Of a stretch of 64,000 bases of DNA, positions 10,140 through 20,936 are shown piece after piece. Origin of the DNA: Fidelibacterota bacterium. GTDB lineage: Bacteria; Fidelibacterota; UBA8477; JABMPR01. The stretch lies in NCBI GenBank assembly GCA_018673925.1, contig JABHBL010000007.1, positions 1 to 64,000 of the forward strand. Direction: 5' to 3'. Position 1 is the first letter of the stretch. Each line of letters opens with the position of its first letter. Below the pieces are notes generated by a model. It made no database searches. It saw only the letters and a list, made by a program, of their open reading frames with translations, and was not told the origin of the DNA. Both the position numbers and the translations under genes were made by a program.

Positions 10140-11195
10140 ATGACAGGAAGAGAAAGAGTTTTGTCCGCACTCAAAAGGATTGAGACATCCAGAGTTCCCA
10201 TTGGTGAGATTGGTGGTGGCTACACAGATGTTATTATTCAGGCTGTTTTAGGTGATAAATATGATCTGGGTCCAGATGCAAATTTTTTAAATCACCAAAG
10301 CATACGTAAAATCCTGGGGGCTGATATTGTTGGTGCCCGCGTCACAGGACCCCCGGTAGAGATGGTGGGAATCCATGAAGAATGGGGTACTGAAACTTTT
10401 AGAGACTACTGGGGAGCCACACACACTCAACCCAGTGATGCTACCGTTCAACTTGTGGATCCTATTGCCAATAGCCCGGAAGAGCTTGAATCCTGGAGAC
10501 CTCCGGATGTGAGTAATTTTGACTCCTCCCATATAAGTAGGTGGAAAAACACTACTGATTTTTTTGTGCTGGCAACTTTAAATGCAGGTTTTGATCTAGG
10601 CTATGAACTGCTGGGTTTTGAGCGCTTTATGATGTGGACTATTCAAGCTCGCGAAATAATGAAACAGTATTACGAAAAACTCATTGAAGCAAATTTAGCT
10701 CTGGCATTGATGAGTGTGGAAGCAGGCGCCGATGGTATACTGATAGCCGATGATCTTGCTTTTAACACAGGTACTTTTGTTGACCCTGACTATTTAAGGA
10801 GCGACTACTTCCCCATTCTAAAAGACATGGTGACTGAAATAAAAAAGCAAGGGTTGCCAGTTTTCTTTCATTCTGATGGTGATTTGAAGAATATCATTCC
10901 TGATCTCATAGATTGCGGTATTGATGTTTTACAGTCATGTGATCCTAATGCAAATATGGATATCCCAGCGCTTAAAAAAGAATTTGGTCAAGATCTCGCG
11001 TTTATGGGCAACATAGATGTAGATTTGCTAGCCAATGGCAAGGTGAACGAAGTTGAGAATACGACACGAAACCTGATCCATGACGCAAGAAGTGGTGGTG
11101 GATTTATTTTGGGTACCAGCAATGTGGTCGCCTCATACTGTCAACCTGAAAACTTAAAGGCGATGTATGCTGTCGCTCATAAGGAGTTGAAGTAA
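10140..11195 (+). CDS. Uroporphyrinogen decarboxylase-family protein, probable corrinoid methyltransferase component (MtaA/CmuA-like)
   Basis: MTGRERVLSALKRIETSRVPIGEIGG; ADGILIADDLAFNTG; PVFFHSDGDLKNIIPDLIDCGIDVLQ; next to corrinoid protein. Confidence 0.85.
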   Translation: MTGRERVLSALKRIETSRVPIGEIGGGYTDVIIQAVLGDKYDLGPDANFLNHQSIRKILGADIVGARVTGPPVEMVGIHEEWGTETFRDYWGATHTQPSDATVQLVDPIANSPEELESWRPPDVSNFDSSHISRWKNTTDFFVLATLNAGFDLGYELLGFERFMMWTIQAREIMKQYYEKLIEANLALALMSVEAGADGILIADDLAFNTGTFVDPDYLRSDYFPILKDMVTEIKKQGLPVFFHSDGDLKNIIPDLIDCGIDVLQSCDPNANMDIPALKKEFGQDLAFMGNIDVDLLANGKVNEVENTTRNLIHDARSGGGFILGTSNVVASYCQPENLKAMYAVAHKELK

Positions 11196-11831
11196 ATGTC
11201 ATCAGATTCCATTCAACAAGCAATTATCATGGGGAACGTGGCCTCAATTTCTGTTGATGTAAATCAATTGCTCAATGAAGGGGTCAACAGTCAAAAGATT
11301 CTGGATGAGCAACTCCTCCCCGGGATGGCCATTGTGGGTGAGCGTTTTAAACATAATGAAATGTTTTTACCCCAGGTTCTCATGTCAGCACAGGCTATGC
11401 AAACTGCCATCGATATTCTGAAACCTCATCTTGCAGGGAATTCAGAAGCTCGTCAACGCAATACAGTGATTATTGGAACGGTGAAAGGTGATATGCATGA
11501 TATTGGCAAAAACCTGGTTCGAATCATGCTGATTGGTGCCGGTTTCGAGGTTGTTGATTTAGGTGTGAATGTACCTGCTCAACGCTTTGTAGATGAAAGT
11601 CTGAAACATGAGGCCGGTATTGTCTGTCTCTCTGCACTCTTGTCCTCGACCATGAATAATATGAAAGAAGTCGTGCAGGTTTTTAGAAATCATGCTGACC
11701 TGAAGGACACAAAAATTCTCATTGGTGGTGCTCCTGTGAGTCGAGAGTTTTCACATAGTATCGGCGCAGATGGGTATGCACCGACAGCACCGGCCGCTGT
11801 TGAGCGAGTCCAACAATTTTGTGGGTTATAG
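11196..11831 (+). CDS. Corrinoid (B12-binding) protein, MtbC/MetH-B12-like
   Basis: GTVKGDMHDIGKNLVRIMLIGAGFEVVDLGVNVP (DxHxxG cobalamin motif) with helical cap domain. Confidence 0.93.
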   Translation: MSSDSIQQAIIMGNVASISVDVNQLLNEGVNSQKILDEQLLPGMAIVGERFKHNEMFLPQVLMSAQAMQTAIDILKPHLAGNSEARQRNTVIIGTVKGDMHDIGKNLVRIMLIGAGFEVVDLGVNVPAQRFVDESLKHEAGIVCLSALLSSTMNNMKEVVQVFRNHADLKDTKILIGGAPVSREFSHSIGADGYAPTAPAAVERVQQFCGL

Positions 11832-11869
11832 AAGATCCACTTCAAAGACTTTAATAAACTGGAAAAATT

Positions 11870-12646
11870 ATGATTACTCTTATTTCACCTGCTAAAAGTG
11901 TCAATTTTAGCGAGCCCGCTCCTACTGAATTATTTACAACGCCAGATTTGTTAAACCAGAGCAGGCAGCTCATCACTCAACTAAAGCGCATAAAAAAACC
12001 TGAGCTCATGGAACTCATGTCCATCAGTGAGAGCCTGGCAGACCTTAATATCCCCAGATATAAAGAATTCAAACCACCATTTAGTCTAGAAAATGCCAAG
12101 CAGGCACTCTTCGCATTTACTGGTGATGTATATCGACATATGCGCATGAATACCTATGATTCGGAGAAACTTCAGTTTGCCCAAAATCATTTACGGATTC
12201 TTTCAGGACTCTATGGATATCTACGTCCTCTCGATTTGATTCAAGCCTATCGTCTAGAGATGAAAACGCCTTTGAAAACGAAGCGGGGAGATAATTTGTA
12301 TCAGTTCTGGGATAAAAGAATTACATGGGCATTAAACAGAGAGCTAAAAACCGACAACTCCCCTGCAATTATAAATTTAGCGTCCAAGGAATATGCCAGG
12401 GTTGTGGATTTTAAGGCTATCAAAGCACCTGTTGTTCATGTCGAATTTAAGGAAGTTGAAAATGGTAAGGCTAAAGTCATCGCCATTTTTGCAAAGTGGG
12501 CTAGAGGTATGATGGCAGATTATGTCATCCAAAATAACCTAAACGAACCTGAGCAGCTCAAGGCTTTCAATCTATCTGAGTATCAGTTTTCTAGAAATGA
12601 TTCTGGGGATTCAAACTGGGTGTTCACCCGACCTCGTCCTGATTAA
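11870..12646 (+). CDS. yaaA: YaaA/DUF328 family peroxide-stress protein
   Basis: MITLISPAKSVNFSEP...; FTGDVYRHM; LRILSGLYGYLRPLDLIQAYRLEMKT. Confidence 0.93.
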   Translation: MITLISPAKSVNFSEPAPTELFTTPDLLNQSRQLITQLKRIKKPELMELMSISESLADLNIPRYKEFKPPFSLENAKQALFAFTGDVYRHMRMNTYDSEKLQFAQNHLRILSGLYGYLRPLDLIQAYRLEMKTPLKTKRGDNLYQFWDKRITWALNRELKTDNSPAIINLASKEYARVVDFKAIKAPVVHVEFKEVENGKAKVIAIFAKWARGMMADYVIQNNLNEPEQLKAFNLSEYQFSRNDSGDSNWVFTRPRPD

Positions 12647-12654
12647 AAGCTAAA

Positions 12655-13848
12655 TCAGGGATTTAAAATTGGCAGCTTGATAGTGAAAGTTGTGCCTTGG
12701 TCCAGGATGCTTTCCACCGCTATTTCACCACTGTGATCAGCGACAATACTCTTCACAATGGCCAAACCCAATCCAGTACCCCCGTGTTTTTTGTGGGTGA
12801 AGAATTCATCAAACACTTTGGAAAGCACTTCGGCTTCCATTCCATGACCGGTATCAGAGACAGTCATAATAAGATGTTCATCCAGCACCTTGCTGGTAAT
12901 AGTGAGAGTACCACCAGAGCTCATGGCTTCTATGGCATTGTTTGCAAGATTTTCATACACTCGATAGAATCGACTCGGATCGATATGAATGAGGGCCTCA
13001 CCCTGAAGGTCGGTTTCAAGGCTCATACCCTGCTGCTCTAAATTATGGTGAAGACTGGTTAGTGAGTCTTCGATGCAGTCAGGAAAATTCAGTTCCTCTA
13101 GGTTAAGTGTTGAGCTTCCTTTAGCAAACGCCAACAGTTCCTGGGCCAGTGTATTAAACTGATTGACTTGTTGAGCAATGATCTTGGTATATTTGACCAC
13201 TTCCTCGTGAGCCATTTCTTTCAACCCGATGAGTTGAGCAAACCCGGCAATGGTGGTCATTGGATTTTTCAGATCATGTAAAATCGTGGAAGCCATCCGT
13301 CCTACAATGGAAAGTCTCTCATTTTCCACCAGCGCTTCCCTTGTGGCATTGAGTTCTTCAATGGTGCTATTGAGTTCTCGATTTTTTAGTTCAAGGGTGC
13401 CAATGAGTGTTGAATCTGTTTTGCGCAAATAATGAGAGATGCTCCTGGCAACTTCGAGGGTAAACTGTGGAAAGTGATTGACCAGCTCCAGGAAGCCTTC
13501 TTTCTGAACGACAAGGACTTCACTCTCGTCTCTCGCTATAATACCAGCACTACGGACCTTGTCTTCCACCAGGGCCATTTCACCAAAAAGCTCACCAGAT
13601 TCATCGATGATGTTAAGTACTTCATGGTCATCACCCTCAATGGATTTGACAACTTCCAACTGCCCCGAAATCATAACAAAAAACTTGGTTGCGACGGCAC
13701 CTTCCTCAATAAGGATTTCCCCAGGAGCAAACAGTTGCCGTTCCATCAGACTGCTGATTTTTTCCAGTTCTTCTGGATTAATTCCTGAGAAGGGTTCTAA
13801 TCGTTGGAGGAGCGGTATGGGAGGTGGGTCAAGAATGCGCATAGGCAT
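12655..13848 (-). CDS. Cyclic-nucleotide-binding-domain histidine kinase
   Basis: N-terminal cNMP-binding GELFGEMALVEDKVRSAGIIA; H-box MASTILHDLKNPMTTIAGFAQ; G-box GGTGLGLAIVKSIV. Confidence 0.9.
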   Translation of the reverse strand: MPMRILDPPPIPLLQRLEPFSGINPEELEKISSLMERQLFAPGEILIEEGAVATKFFVMISGQLEVVKSIEGDDHEVLNIIDESGELFGEMALVEDKVRSAGIIARDESEVLVVQKEGFLELVNHFPQFTLEVARSISHYLRKTDSTLIGTLELKNRELNSTIEELNATREALVENERLSIVGRMASTILHDLKNPMTTIAGFAQLIGLKEMAHEEVVKYTKIIAQQVNQFNTLAQELLAFAKGSSTLNLEELNFPDCIEDSLTSLHHNLEQQGMSLETDLQGEALIHIDPSRFYRVYENLANNAIEAMSSGGTLTITSKVLDEHLIMTVSDTGHGMEAEVLSKVFDEFFTHKKHGGTGLGLAIVKSIVADHSGEIAVESILDQGTTFTIKLPILNP

Positions 13849-13859
13849 AACTTATATAT

Positions 13860-15098
13860 TTAATCACCCTCAAATGGGATTGGAATCTGGTGTTTAGATT
13901 TTGGCAAGAGATTGTATCCAATAGCTGGAAGATCAATAATAAATTTGGTTCCCACTCCGTCTTCACTCTCAATATTAATTAGTCCATCATGTTCGTCAAC
14001 AATGCGCTTCACAATGGCTAGACCCAGTCCTGTTCCCTTGCGTTTTCCGTGGGTATAGAATTCTTTAAATGCGTTCTCCTTGACCTCATCAGACATCCCA
14101 AAACCATCATCCTCTAGAATGATGCGAATACCTGTTTCTACTTCCATACTATGAATCGTGAAGGTTCCATCAGCATCAAGTACATCAAGTGCGTTGTTGG
14201 CGATATTTTCCAGGACACGGAAAAAACGCCCGTTATCTATTCGAACTTCTCCATCAAATTTCAGGTCTCTGACAAAGGAGATACCACGTTCCTCAAATTT
14301 TAAGATAAGAGAGTCACAACATTCCTGGAGATAGCCAGCCATTTGAACTGACCTTAAGCGCATTTGCTCTCCACCCTGGGCAAAAGAGAGGAGATCCTGG
14401 GTCATCGTCGTAAACTGGATGACCTGTTTGGCAATGATGTCGGCGTATTTCGCAAGTTGTTCACCACTATGCTTTTTCATCTTTATTAATTGAGCATATC
14501 CTCCAATGGTGGACATTGGGTTTTTCATATCATGCAAAATGGTAGAAGCCATGCGTCCTATTAACGATAGACGTTCTTTGCCAATGAGCTCTTCCTGGGT
14601 TTCCTGGAGGCGATAATTCATATGACGTAGCTCATCATTTTCTTTTCTGAGCTTATTGATGAGACGTTCATCAGTTTCTCTCAGGAACTGAGAAATATTT
14701 TTGGCAACAGAGAGTGTAAAAAGAGGTACAGAATGCACCAGCTCAAGAAAATCCTCCTTTGAGACGGCCAAGACTTCACAATCGCTATCTGCAATCATAC
14801 CAGCACTGCGTGGCTTGTCCTCCAGGAGAGCCATTTCTCCAAAAAGACCACCAACCTCGTCATAGAAACCCAGGACTTCAGATTCATTTTCTCTGACTTG
14901 TTTCTCAATTCTCACCTTACCAGAGGCCAGAACAAAAATGTGATCGCCAATTGAATTTTCATGAATGATGGATTCTTCATGGTCGTAATGGCAATATTCA
15001 ATTTTTGTGTGAATTTGCTTAAGCTCATCATCTGGAATATGCTCAAATATTTTCCATTTTTTCAGCGATCCCAGGCTGGGCTTTTTAATCAGTTTCAT
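13860..15098 (-). CDS. Cyclic-nucleotide-binding-domain histidine kinase (tandem paralogue of 12655-13848)
   Basis: GGLFGEMALLEDKPRSAGMIA; MASTILHDMKNPMSTIGGYAQ; KGTGLGLAIVKRIVDEHDG. Confidence 0.9.
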   Translation of the reverse strand: MKLIKKPSLGSLKKWKIFEHIPDDELKQIHTKIEYCHYDHEESIIHENSIGDHIFVLASGKVRIEKQVRENESEVLGFYDEVGGLFGEMALLEDKPRSAGMIADSDCEVLAVSKEDFLELVHSVPLFTLSVAKNISQFLRETDERLINKLRKENDELRHMNYRLQETQEELIGKERLSLIGRMASTILHDMKNPMSTIGGYAQLIKMKKHSGEQLAKYADIIAKQVIQFTTMTQDLLSFAQGGEQMRLRSVQMAGYLQECCDSLILKFEERGISFVRDLKFDGEVRIDNGRFFRVLENIANNALDVLDADGTFTIHSMEVETGIRIILEDDGFGMSDEVKENAFKEFYTHGKRKGTGLGLAIVKRIVDEHDGLINIESEDGVGTKFIIDLPAIGYNLLPKSKHQIPIPFEGD

Positions 15099-15407
15099 AT
15101 GGCTACTAATTCTATTGAGAAATCATTCATAGTCTACTTTACTTACCTAATTGTCAGCAACAAAAGCATTGATTGTTAAACTATTTTGAGCTTCAATCAT
15201 GTTCTCTGATATGAGGAAACTCGATCAAGCGATTATTTTGAGTCCACTCCGAGGAAATGAACTACTAATATTTACTCAATCTTCTAAAGTAATCCCGATT
15301 GCCATATTTCAAACTATGAATCAGCCTAAATCCCTTGATACATAGTCTCTTGAGCGAATCTTAAATCGTGGTCTAGCTGATCCTGATACAATTTGCTGGT
15401 AAAAAAA

Positions 15408-15441
15408 AACTGCCCCCTCAGAAACTCTGAGAAGGCAGCTT
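15408..15441 (-). terminator. Rho-independent terminator downstream of ppdK
   Basis: Minus strand CTGCCTTCTCAGAGTTTCTGAGGGGGCAG followed by a T-run. Confidence 0.8.
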
Positions 15442-15464
15442 ATTAATCAGTATAGTTGTTAATC

Positions 15465-18173
15465 CTACAATTCGCGAGCAGCCGCTTGTGCTGCAGCCAA
15501 TCTTGCGATAGGCACGCGGAAAGGTGAACAACTCACATATTCGAGACCAGCTCTGTGGCAAAATTCAACTGAACTTGGCTCACCACCATGTTCTCCACAG
15601 ATACCCAGTTTGATATCAGGTCGAGTCTCTTTTCCCAATCTACAGGCAGTTTCAACCAGTTGACCAACACCTTCCTGATCAAGTACTTCAAAAGGATCGT
15701 TCTTCAAGAGACCCTTTTCCAGATAGACAGGTAGGAATTTACCAGCATCATCTCGGGAGTAACCAAAAGTCATCTGAGTCAGATCATTGGTACCAAATGA
15801 GAAGAATTCTGCGCTGGTAGCGATTTTGTCAGCAGTCAATGCGGCTCGAGGAATCTCAATCATGGTTCCAACAAGGTGATCTACTGAATCTCCAACCTCA
15901 GCAAACAAGTCCTTGATTGTATCGCGTACAATCTTTTCTTGGAGTTCCATTTCAGCTAAGGTTCCAGTAAGCGGAATCATAATTTCTGGTTTAGCAACAA
16001 TTCCCTTGGCTTTGAGGGCAAGTGCAGCGCCCATAATGGCTTTGGTCTGCATCACGGTGATTTCAGGGTATGTATTTCCTAAACGACAACCACGATGTCC
16101 CAGCATGGGATTGAACTCAGCGAGGTCTTCTACTTTCTCTGAAATGACCTTCAGCTCAACGCCCATGACATCAGCCATTTCCTGCTGACCTTTTTCATCA
16201 TGGGGAACAAACTCATGTAATGGTGGATCCAGAAGGCGAACCGTCACAGGGAGATCCCGCATGGCTTCAAAGATACCTTCGAAATCTTTCTGCTGGATGG
16301 GCAGAAGTCTTTCCAGCGCAGCTTCGCGACCCGACTGGTCCTCAGCTAGAATCATTTCACGCATGGCAACAATTTTGTCACCTTCAAAGAACATGTGCTC
16401 GGTACGACATAGACCAATACCTTTAGCACCGAATTCTCTTGCGATCTTGCTCTCACGAGGTGTATCCGCATTGGTGCGAACATACATTCTGGTAAATTTA
16501 TTGGTAAGCTCCATGAGTTTTCCAAAATCACCACTTACTTCAGGATCGATGGTTTTGATCTTGTCTTCATATATCTCACCTGAAGATCCATTGAGGGAGA
16601 CCCAATCACCTTCTTTAAAAACATCACCTTGAACGGTCAACGTTCTGGCTTTATAATCAATCTTAATCTCACCTGCTCCTGAGACACAACATTTTCCCAT
16701 TCCACGGGCAACTACTGCAGCGTGAGAGGTCATACCACCACGAGCTGTCAGGATACCGTTGGCAATGTTCATCCCCTCTAGATCTTCAGGGGAAGTCTCA
16801 ATTCTAGCCAGGATTGAATTTTCAAACTTGTTGGCTTCGTCAGCGTGAAAGACGAGCTGTCCGGTAGCTGCACCAGGTGATGCTGGTAACCCTTTAGTCA
16901 GCACACGTGCTGTAGCCATGGCTCCTTTATCAAATACAGGGTGGAGTAATTCATCTAATTTGTTGGGCTCGACACGCATGAGAGCTTCTTTCTCATCAAT
17001 CTCTCCGGCTTCCAGCTGTTCCATGGCAATTCGTACCATGGCAAAACCGGTTCTCTTACCGCTACGGGTTTGTAGCATCCACAGTTTACCGTCCTGCATG
17101 GTAAACTCAATGTCCTGCATATCTTTGTAATGATCTTCAAGTCTTTGTTCGATATCGTGGAGCTCTGTATAGATTTCAGGCATAAGCTCCTCTAGTGAGG
17201 GATAAACATTCACGCGTTCTTCTTCAGAAACACCAGCTAGCTTAGCCCAACGCTCAGAACCAATCTTAGTGATCTGCTGTGGTGTACGTGTACCCGCAAC
17301 CACATCCTCACCCTGGGCGTTAATCAGGTACTCTCCGTTAAACATATCCTCACCAGTACCGGCATCGCGCGTAAAGGCTACTCCTGTACCAGAATTGTCA
17401 CCCATGTTTCCAAAAACCATGGCCTGGACGTTCACAGCAGTTCCCCAGTCACCAGGAATTTTGTTCAACATGCGATAATAGACTGCTCGGGGAGTTTCCC
17501 ATGAATCAAATACGGCCATAACTGAACCCCAGAGCTGATCCCAGGGATTGTCAGGAAAGCTATGACCCGTCTTCTTGGTAACGGCAGCTTTGAAATCTAT
17601 GACCAATGTCTTGAGGTCTTGGACTGTAAACTCTGTATCAAGCTCATAACCCTTGGTTTCTTTCAGCTCTTCCATGATCTCTTCAAAGGGATCGATATCT
17701 TCTTTGGATTCTGGTTTCATACCCAACACAACATCACCATACATCTGTACGAATCGTCGGTATGAATCCCAGGCAAATCTCTCATTACCTGATTTTTTTG
17801 CCAGCGCTTCAACGGCACTGTCATTGAGTCCAAGGTTCAAAACAGTGTCCATCATTCCCGGCATGGAAACGCGGGCACCAGAGCGAACTGACAATAGCAG
17901 TGGGTTTTCTTCGTCACAAAATTTTGCACCCATAACAGATTCAACTTCTTTAACAGCGGCCTCAACCTCAGCTTTAATAAGCTCGACGGTCTTGTCTAGA
18001 CCAACCTCATTATACTCTGTACAGACTTCTGTACTGATGGTGAATCCAGCGGGAACAGGGATGCCCAGGCCACTCATTTCAGCCAGGTTGGCACCTTTGC
18101 CGCCAAGAAGATTTCTATACGAAGCATCTCCCTCAGCTTTTCCACCTCCAAATGTGTAAACGCGTTTTGTCAT
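15465..18173 (-). CDS. ppdK: Pyruvate, phosphate dikinase
   Basis: 902 aa; GGKGANLAEMSGLGIPVPAGFTIST; GGMTSHAAVVARGMGKCCVSG; FSFGTNDLTQMTFGYSRDD. Confidence 0.96.
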   Translation of the reverse strand: MTKRVYTFGGGKAEGDASYRNLLGGKGANLAEMSGLGIPVPAGFTISTEVCTEYNEVGLDKTVELIKAEVEAAVKEVESVMGAKFCDEENPLLLSVRSGARVSMPGMMDTVLNLGLNDSAVEALAKKSGNERFAWDSYRRFVQMYGDVVLGMKPESKEDIDPFEEIMEELKETKGYELDTEFTVQDLKTLVIDFKAAVTKKTGHSFPDNPWDQLWGSVMAVFDSWETPRAVYYRMLNKIPGDWGTAVNVQAMVFGNMGDNSGTGVAFTRDAGTGEDMFNGEYLINAQGEDVVAGTRTPQQITKIGSERWAKLAGVSEEERVNVYPSLEELMPEIYTELHDIEQRLEDHYKDMQDIEFTMQDGKLWMLQTRSGKRTGFAMVRIAMEQLEAGEIDEKEALMRVEPNKLDELLHPVFDKGAMATARVLTKGLPASPGAATGQLVFHADEANKFENSILARIETSPEDLEGMNIANGILTARGGMTSHAAVVARGMGKCCVSGAGEIKIDYKARTLTVQGDVFKEGDWVSLNGSSGEIYEDKIKTIDPEVSGDFGKLMELTNKFTRMYVRTNADTPRESKIAREFGAKGIGLCRTEHMFFEGDKIVAMREMILAEDQSGREAALERLLPIQQKDFEGIFEAMRDLPVTVRLLDPPLHEFVPHDEKGQQEMADVMGVELKVISEKVEDLAEFNPMLGHRGCRLGNTYPEITVMQTKAIMGAALALKAKGIVAKPEIMIPLTGTLAEMELQEKIVRDTIKDLFAEVGDSVDHLVGTMIEIPRAALTADKIATSAEFFSFGTNDLTQMTFGYSRDDAGKFLPVYLEKGLLKNDPFEVLDQEGVGQLVETACRLGKETRPDIKLGICGEHGGEPSSVEFCHRAGLEYVSCSPFRVPIARLAAAQAAAREL

Positions 18174-18420
18174 GATTAAATCATCCTTTCAAATCAAAAT
18201 ATATAATATAGGGTAAAAGTTGAATCGTGTCTCAGATCAGAGTGACGTATTGCCATGCGCGGAATTAAACCCTTTTCACAACGATTTGCCACAATTTTCA
18301 GTCTTCTTGATGATTCTGACCAATCGTGCCTTTGCCCTATCAATACACGCTTTACAATAAATGTTCATTATCAATATGAATTAATTCATGGATTCAAGAG
18401 ACTGGAAACTAGATTTCAGC

Positions 18421-19032
18421 ATGCATATTTTATTGGCCCATGCCCTGAAATCAGAAGCTGGAACCATCAGGCAGCACTACCCCCAGGCAAAGAGTTTGTC
18501 TCGAGGGAGTGGTCAAGAGCTGATCCAACTGGAAAAGAATCTTCATCTCCTTAGAACAGGGATAGGTTTAGAACTCAGCAAAAGGGCTATGCTTACTTAT
18601 GTGGATCCAGACAAATTAGATTTAATCATTCATTTTGGCGTGAGTGGTTCATTATCCGAACAGTTACCCCTAATGCAAATCATCCAGGGTACAAAATTTT
18701 CCTGCGCTGATAAGCCTGACCTTGAAATAGCGCCTCCTGAGATATTTGGAGATATGAGTATTCCGGTGGCACCATTCTATTCTAGCCTCAAAGCCATAAC
18801 AGATGAGACTACCAGAGAATCAACTATAGCTAGAGGTGCAGAAGCAGTTGATATGGAATCTTATTCAGTTGCCAGATATTGTCAAGCAAGGGATCTGCCC
18901 CTCCTGGCAATACGGTGTATCTCTGATCGCGCTGGTGCTTCCACGCCAGATGATTTCAAGCAGAATTACTTCCAGGCCTCTCAGAAACTGCAAAAGTTCC
19001 TTTTGAAAAACATCCTGACTCGGCTGCCTTGA
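18421..19032 (+). CDS. MTA/SAH nucleosidase / nucleoside phosphorylase superfamily protein
   Basis: LIIHFGVSGSL and GAEAVDMESYSVARYCQARDLPLLAIRCISDRAG; likely start at MHILLAHALKSE. Confidence 0.75.
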   Translation: MHILLAHALKSEAGTIRQHYPQAKSLSRGSGQELIQLEKNLHLLRTGIGLELSKRAMLTYVDPDKLDLIIHFGVSGSLSEQLPLMQIIQGTKFSCADKPDLEIAPPEIFGDMSIPVAPFYSSLKAITDETTRESTIARGAEAVDMESYSVARYCQARDLPLLAIRCISDRAGASTPDDFKQNYFQASQKLQKFLLKNILTRLP

Positions 19033-19877
19033 ACCCTATGAACATCACTGTCATCATTCCAACATACAATAGAGAGGCTACCGTTGAGCAGGCACTTCAA
19101 TCGGTATTAGACCAAACTGCATCACCCCAGGAAATTATCGTGGTCGATGATGCCTCTACTGACAACACAGCAGAAATACTGGAAAAATATTCTACAGAGA
19201 TAAACATCATCACTAACAACAGTAATCAGGGGGTTTCTTTCTCCAGAAATGCCGGTATTCAGGTCGCAAATGGTGAGTGGATTGCCTTTCTGGACTCAGA
19301 CGATATATGGGATCCACATAAACTGGAAAAGCAAAAAGAATATCATGAGGCTCATCCTGGGGAGTTGATCAGCCAATGTGATGAAATTTGGATTCGGAAT
19401 GGTGTGAGGGTCAACCCCATGGATAAACACACAAAGCAGAGTGGGTGGATTTTCGAAGCCTGTGTTCCCCTTTGTATGGTGAGTCCCAGCGCCGTGATCA
19501 TTCATCAAAGTGTATTTGAAAAGGTGGGATTGTTTGATGTCAACCTTCCTGCATGTGAAGATTATGATCTCTGGCTTAGAATTGCTCCTCATTTTGAGAT
19601 TGGACTCCTCAATGAAAAATTGATGACCCGTTATGGGGGTCATGAGGACCAGTTAAGTCGTAAATATTGGGGTATGGACAGATTCAGAATTACTTCAATG
19701 GAAAAACATATAGATAGCAACATGGATCCAAAATGGAAGAAAACTTTGCTGAAAGAACTTGAGTTTAAGTGTGGAGTCGTGGCTGCAGGGGCAAAAAAAC
19801 GAGACAATCTAGAAACGGCTGCTCTCTATCTTGAGAAACAACGAACCATTCAGGAAATCTTAAATCCTGAAGAATAA
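19029..19877 (+). CDS. Family 2 glycosyltransferase
   Basis: ITVIIPTYNREATVEQALQSVLDQT...IVVDDASTDNT...FLDSDDIW. Confidence 0.93.
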   Translation: MNPMNITVIIPTYNREATVEQALQSVLDQTASPQEIIVVDDASTDNTAEILEKYSTEINIITNNSNQGVSFSRNAGIQVANGEWIAFLDSDDIWDPHKLEKQKEYHEAHPGELISQCDEIWIRNGVRVNPMDKHTKQSGWIFEACVPLCMVSPSAVIIHQSVFEKVGLFDVNLPACEDYDLWLRIAPHFEIGLLNEKLMTRYGGHEDQLSRKYWGMDRFRITSMEKHIDSNMDPKWKKTLLKELEFKCGVVAAGAKKRDNLETAALYLEKQRTIQEILNPEE

Positions 19878-19896
19878 AAGCGCTGATTTGGCTAGA

Positions 19897-20697
19897 TTAG
19901 TTTTCTACCAGATCGTTTCTGATACTGGCATACTTCAATGTTGAGTGAAGATTCTTGAAAAAGGGGGGTTGCACCTTCTTCATTTGCTCAAGGGCAGCCT
20001 GAAAGTCATAGTCAAAGCGCATAACTTCCCATTGAGCGGCTCCGTTTTCCAATTTTAGAAATGCCACAACACCACGTTTATCCTCATCAAAAGGTAGACC
20101 TGTTGAGCCTGGGCAAAACACTCTCAAGTTACCGAAGTGATCATGACGAGGGATATGAGTATGCCCATGAGTGAACACAAAGGATTTTGCTTCGGTGTGT
20201 TTGAGTTGCTCATGATCACGCCACTTTTTTGCCTCATCCAGGCTGGGTGGCAATTCATCACGACCAAACCAGGCATGGGTGAATTCGGCATATACCCCGT
20301 TTGTATTCACAAAGTGGGACATTTTCATATTACGAATAAAATCTATACCTTCTGATCCAAGCTGTTCAGCCGTCCATTTTTCATTGGCTACAATATCAAT
20401 ACATACTGGATCATCTGGATCCATGCCCTCGATGGTAGGTCGATCGTATTCCCAGATTCGTTCTGTAAGATAGCGATCGTGATTACCACGAATAAAGATG
20501 GGGTCTGGAAGAGATTGGAGCTTTTTGAGTACTTCTATGGGTGCGGAGCCAAGTGAGAAATTATCACCCAAACAGATAATCTTATCAACATCAGAACGTT
20601 CCTCAATGAGGCGGGCTGCTACATCGAGAGCATGTATATTCCCGTGAATATCCGTCAAAATAGCAAAGCAAGTGGCTTTACTGTCGCCATTAGACAT
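19897..20697 (-). CDS. Calcineurin-like metallophosphoesterase
   Basis: LTDIHGNIHALD, CLGDNFSLG, IRGNHDRYL, THGHTHIPRHD. Confidence 0.9.
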   Translation of the reverse strand: MSNGDSKATCFAILTDIHGNIHALDVAARLIEERSDVDKIICLGDNFSLGSAPIEVLKKLQSLPDPIFIRGNHDRYLTERIWEYDRPTIEGMDPDDPVCIDIVANEKWTAEQLGSEGIDFIRNMKMSHFVNTNGVYAEFTHAWFGRDELPPSLDEAKKWRDHEQLKHTEAKSFVFTHGHTHIPRHDHFGNLRVFCPGSTGLPFDEDKRGVVAFLKLENGAAQWEVMRFDYDFQAALEQMKKVQPPFFKNLHSTLKYASIRNDLVEN

Positions 20698-20936
20698 GAA
20701 TCAGCCCCCCACTTGTGCTTGATAATAATTATAGTACGTGTTGACTCCTTAACATCGAGGGACAAATATCTCCTTTATGGCAGCAAAATCCAACTGCTTT
20801 TAAATGGGGCGGATATATATCAAATTGGTGGAATAAGTCTTTTGAAATAGTTGCCTTAGGTGAGACGGGCGAATATATTTGCGCCTGCATGAAACCGACA
20901 TCCAAAATAAGCACTTTATCTATACAAGGAGATTCA

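Noticed and set aside
15913-18159. Antisense ORFs over ppdK (for example 17653-18159)
   Set aside because: Shadow ORFs of a clear pyruvate phosphate dikinase gene.
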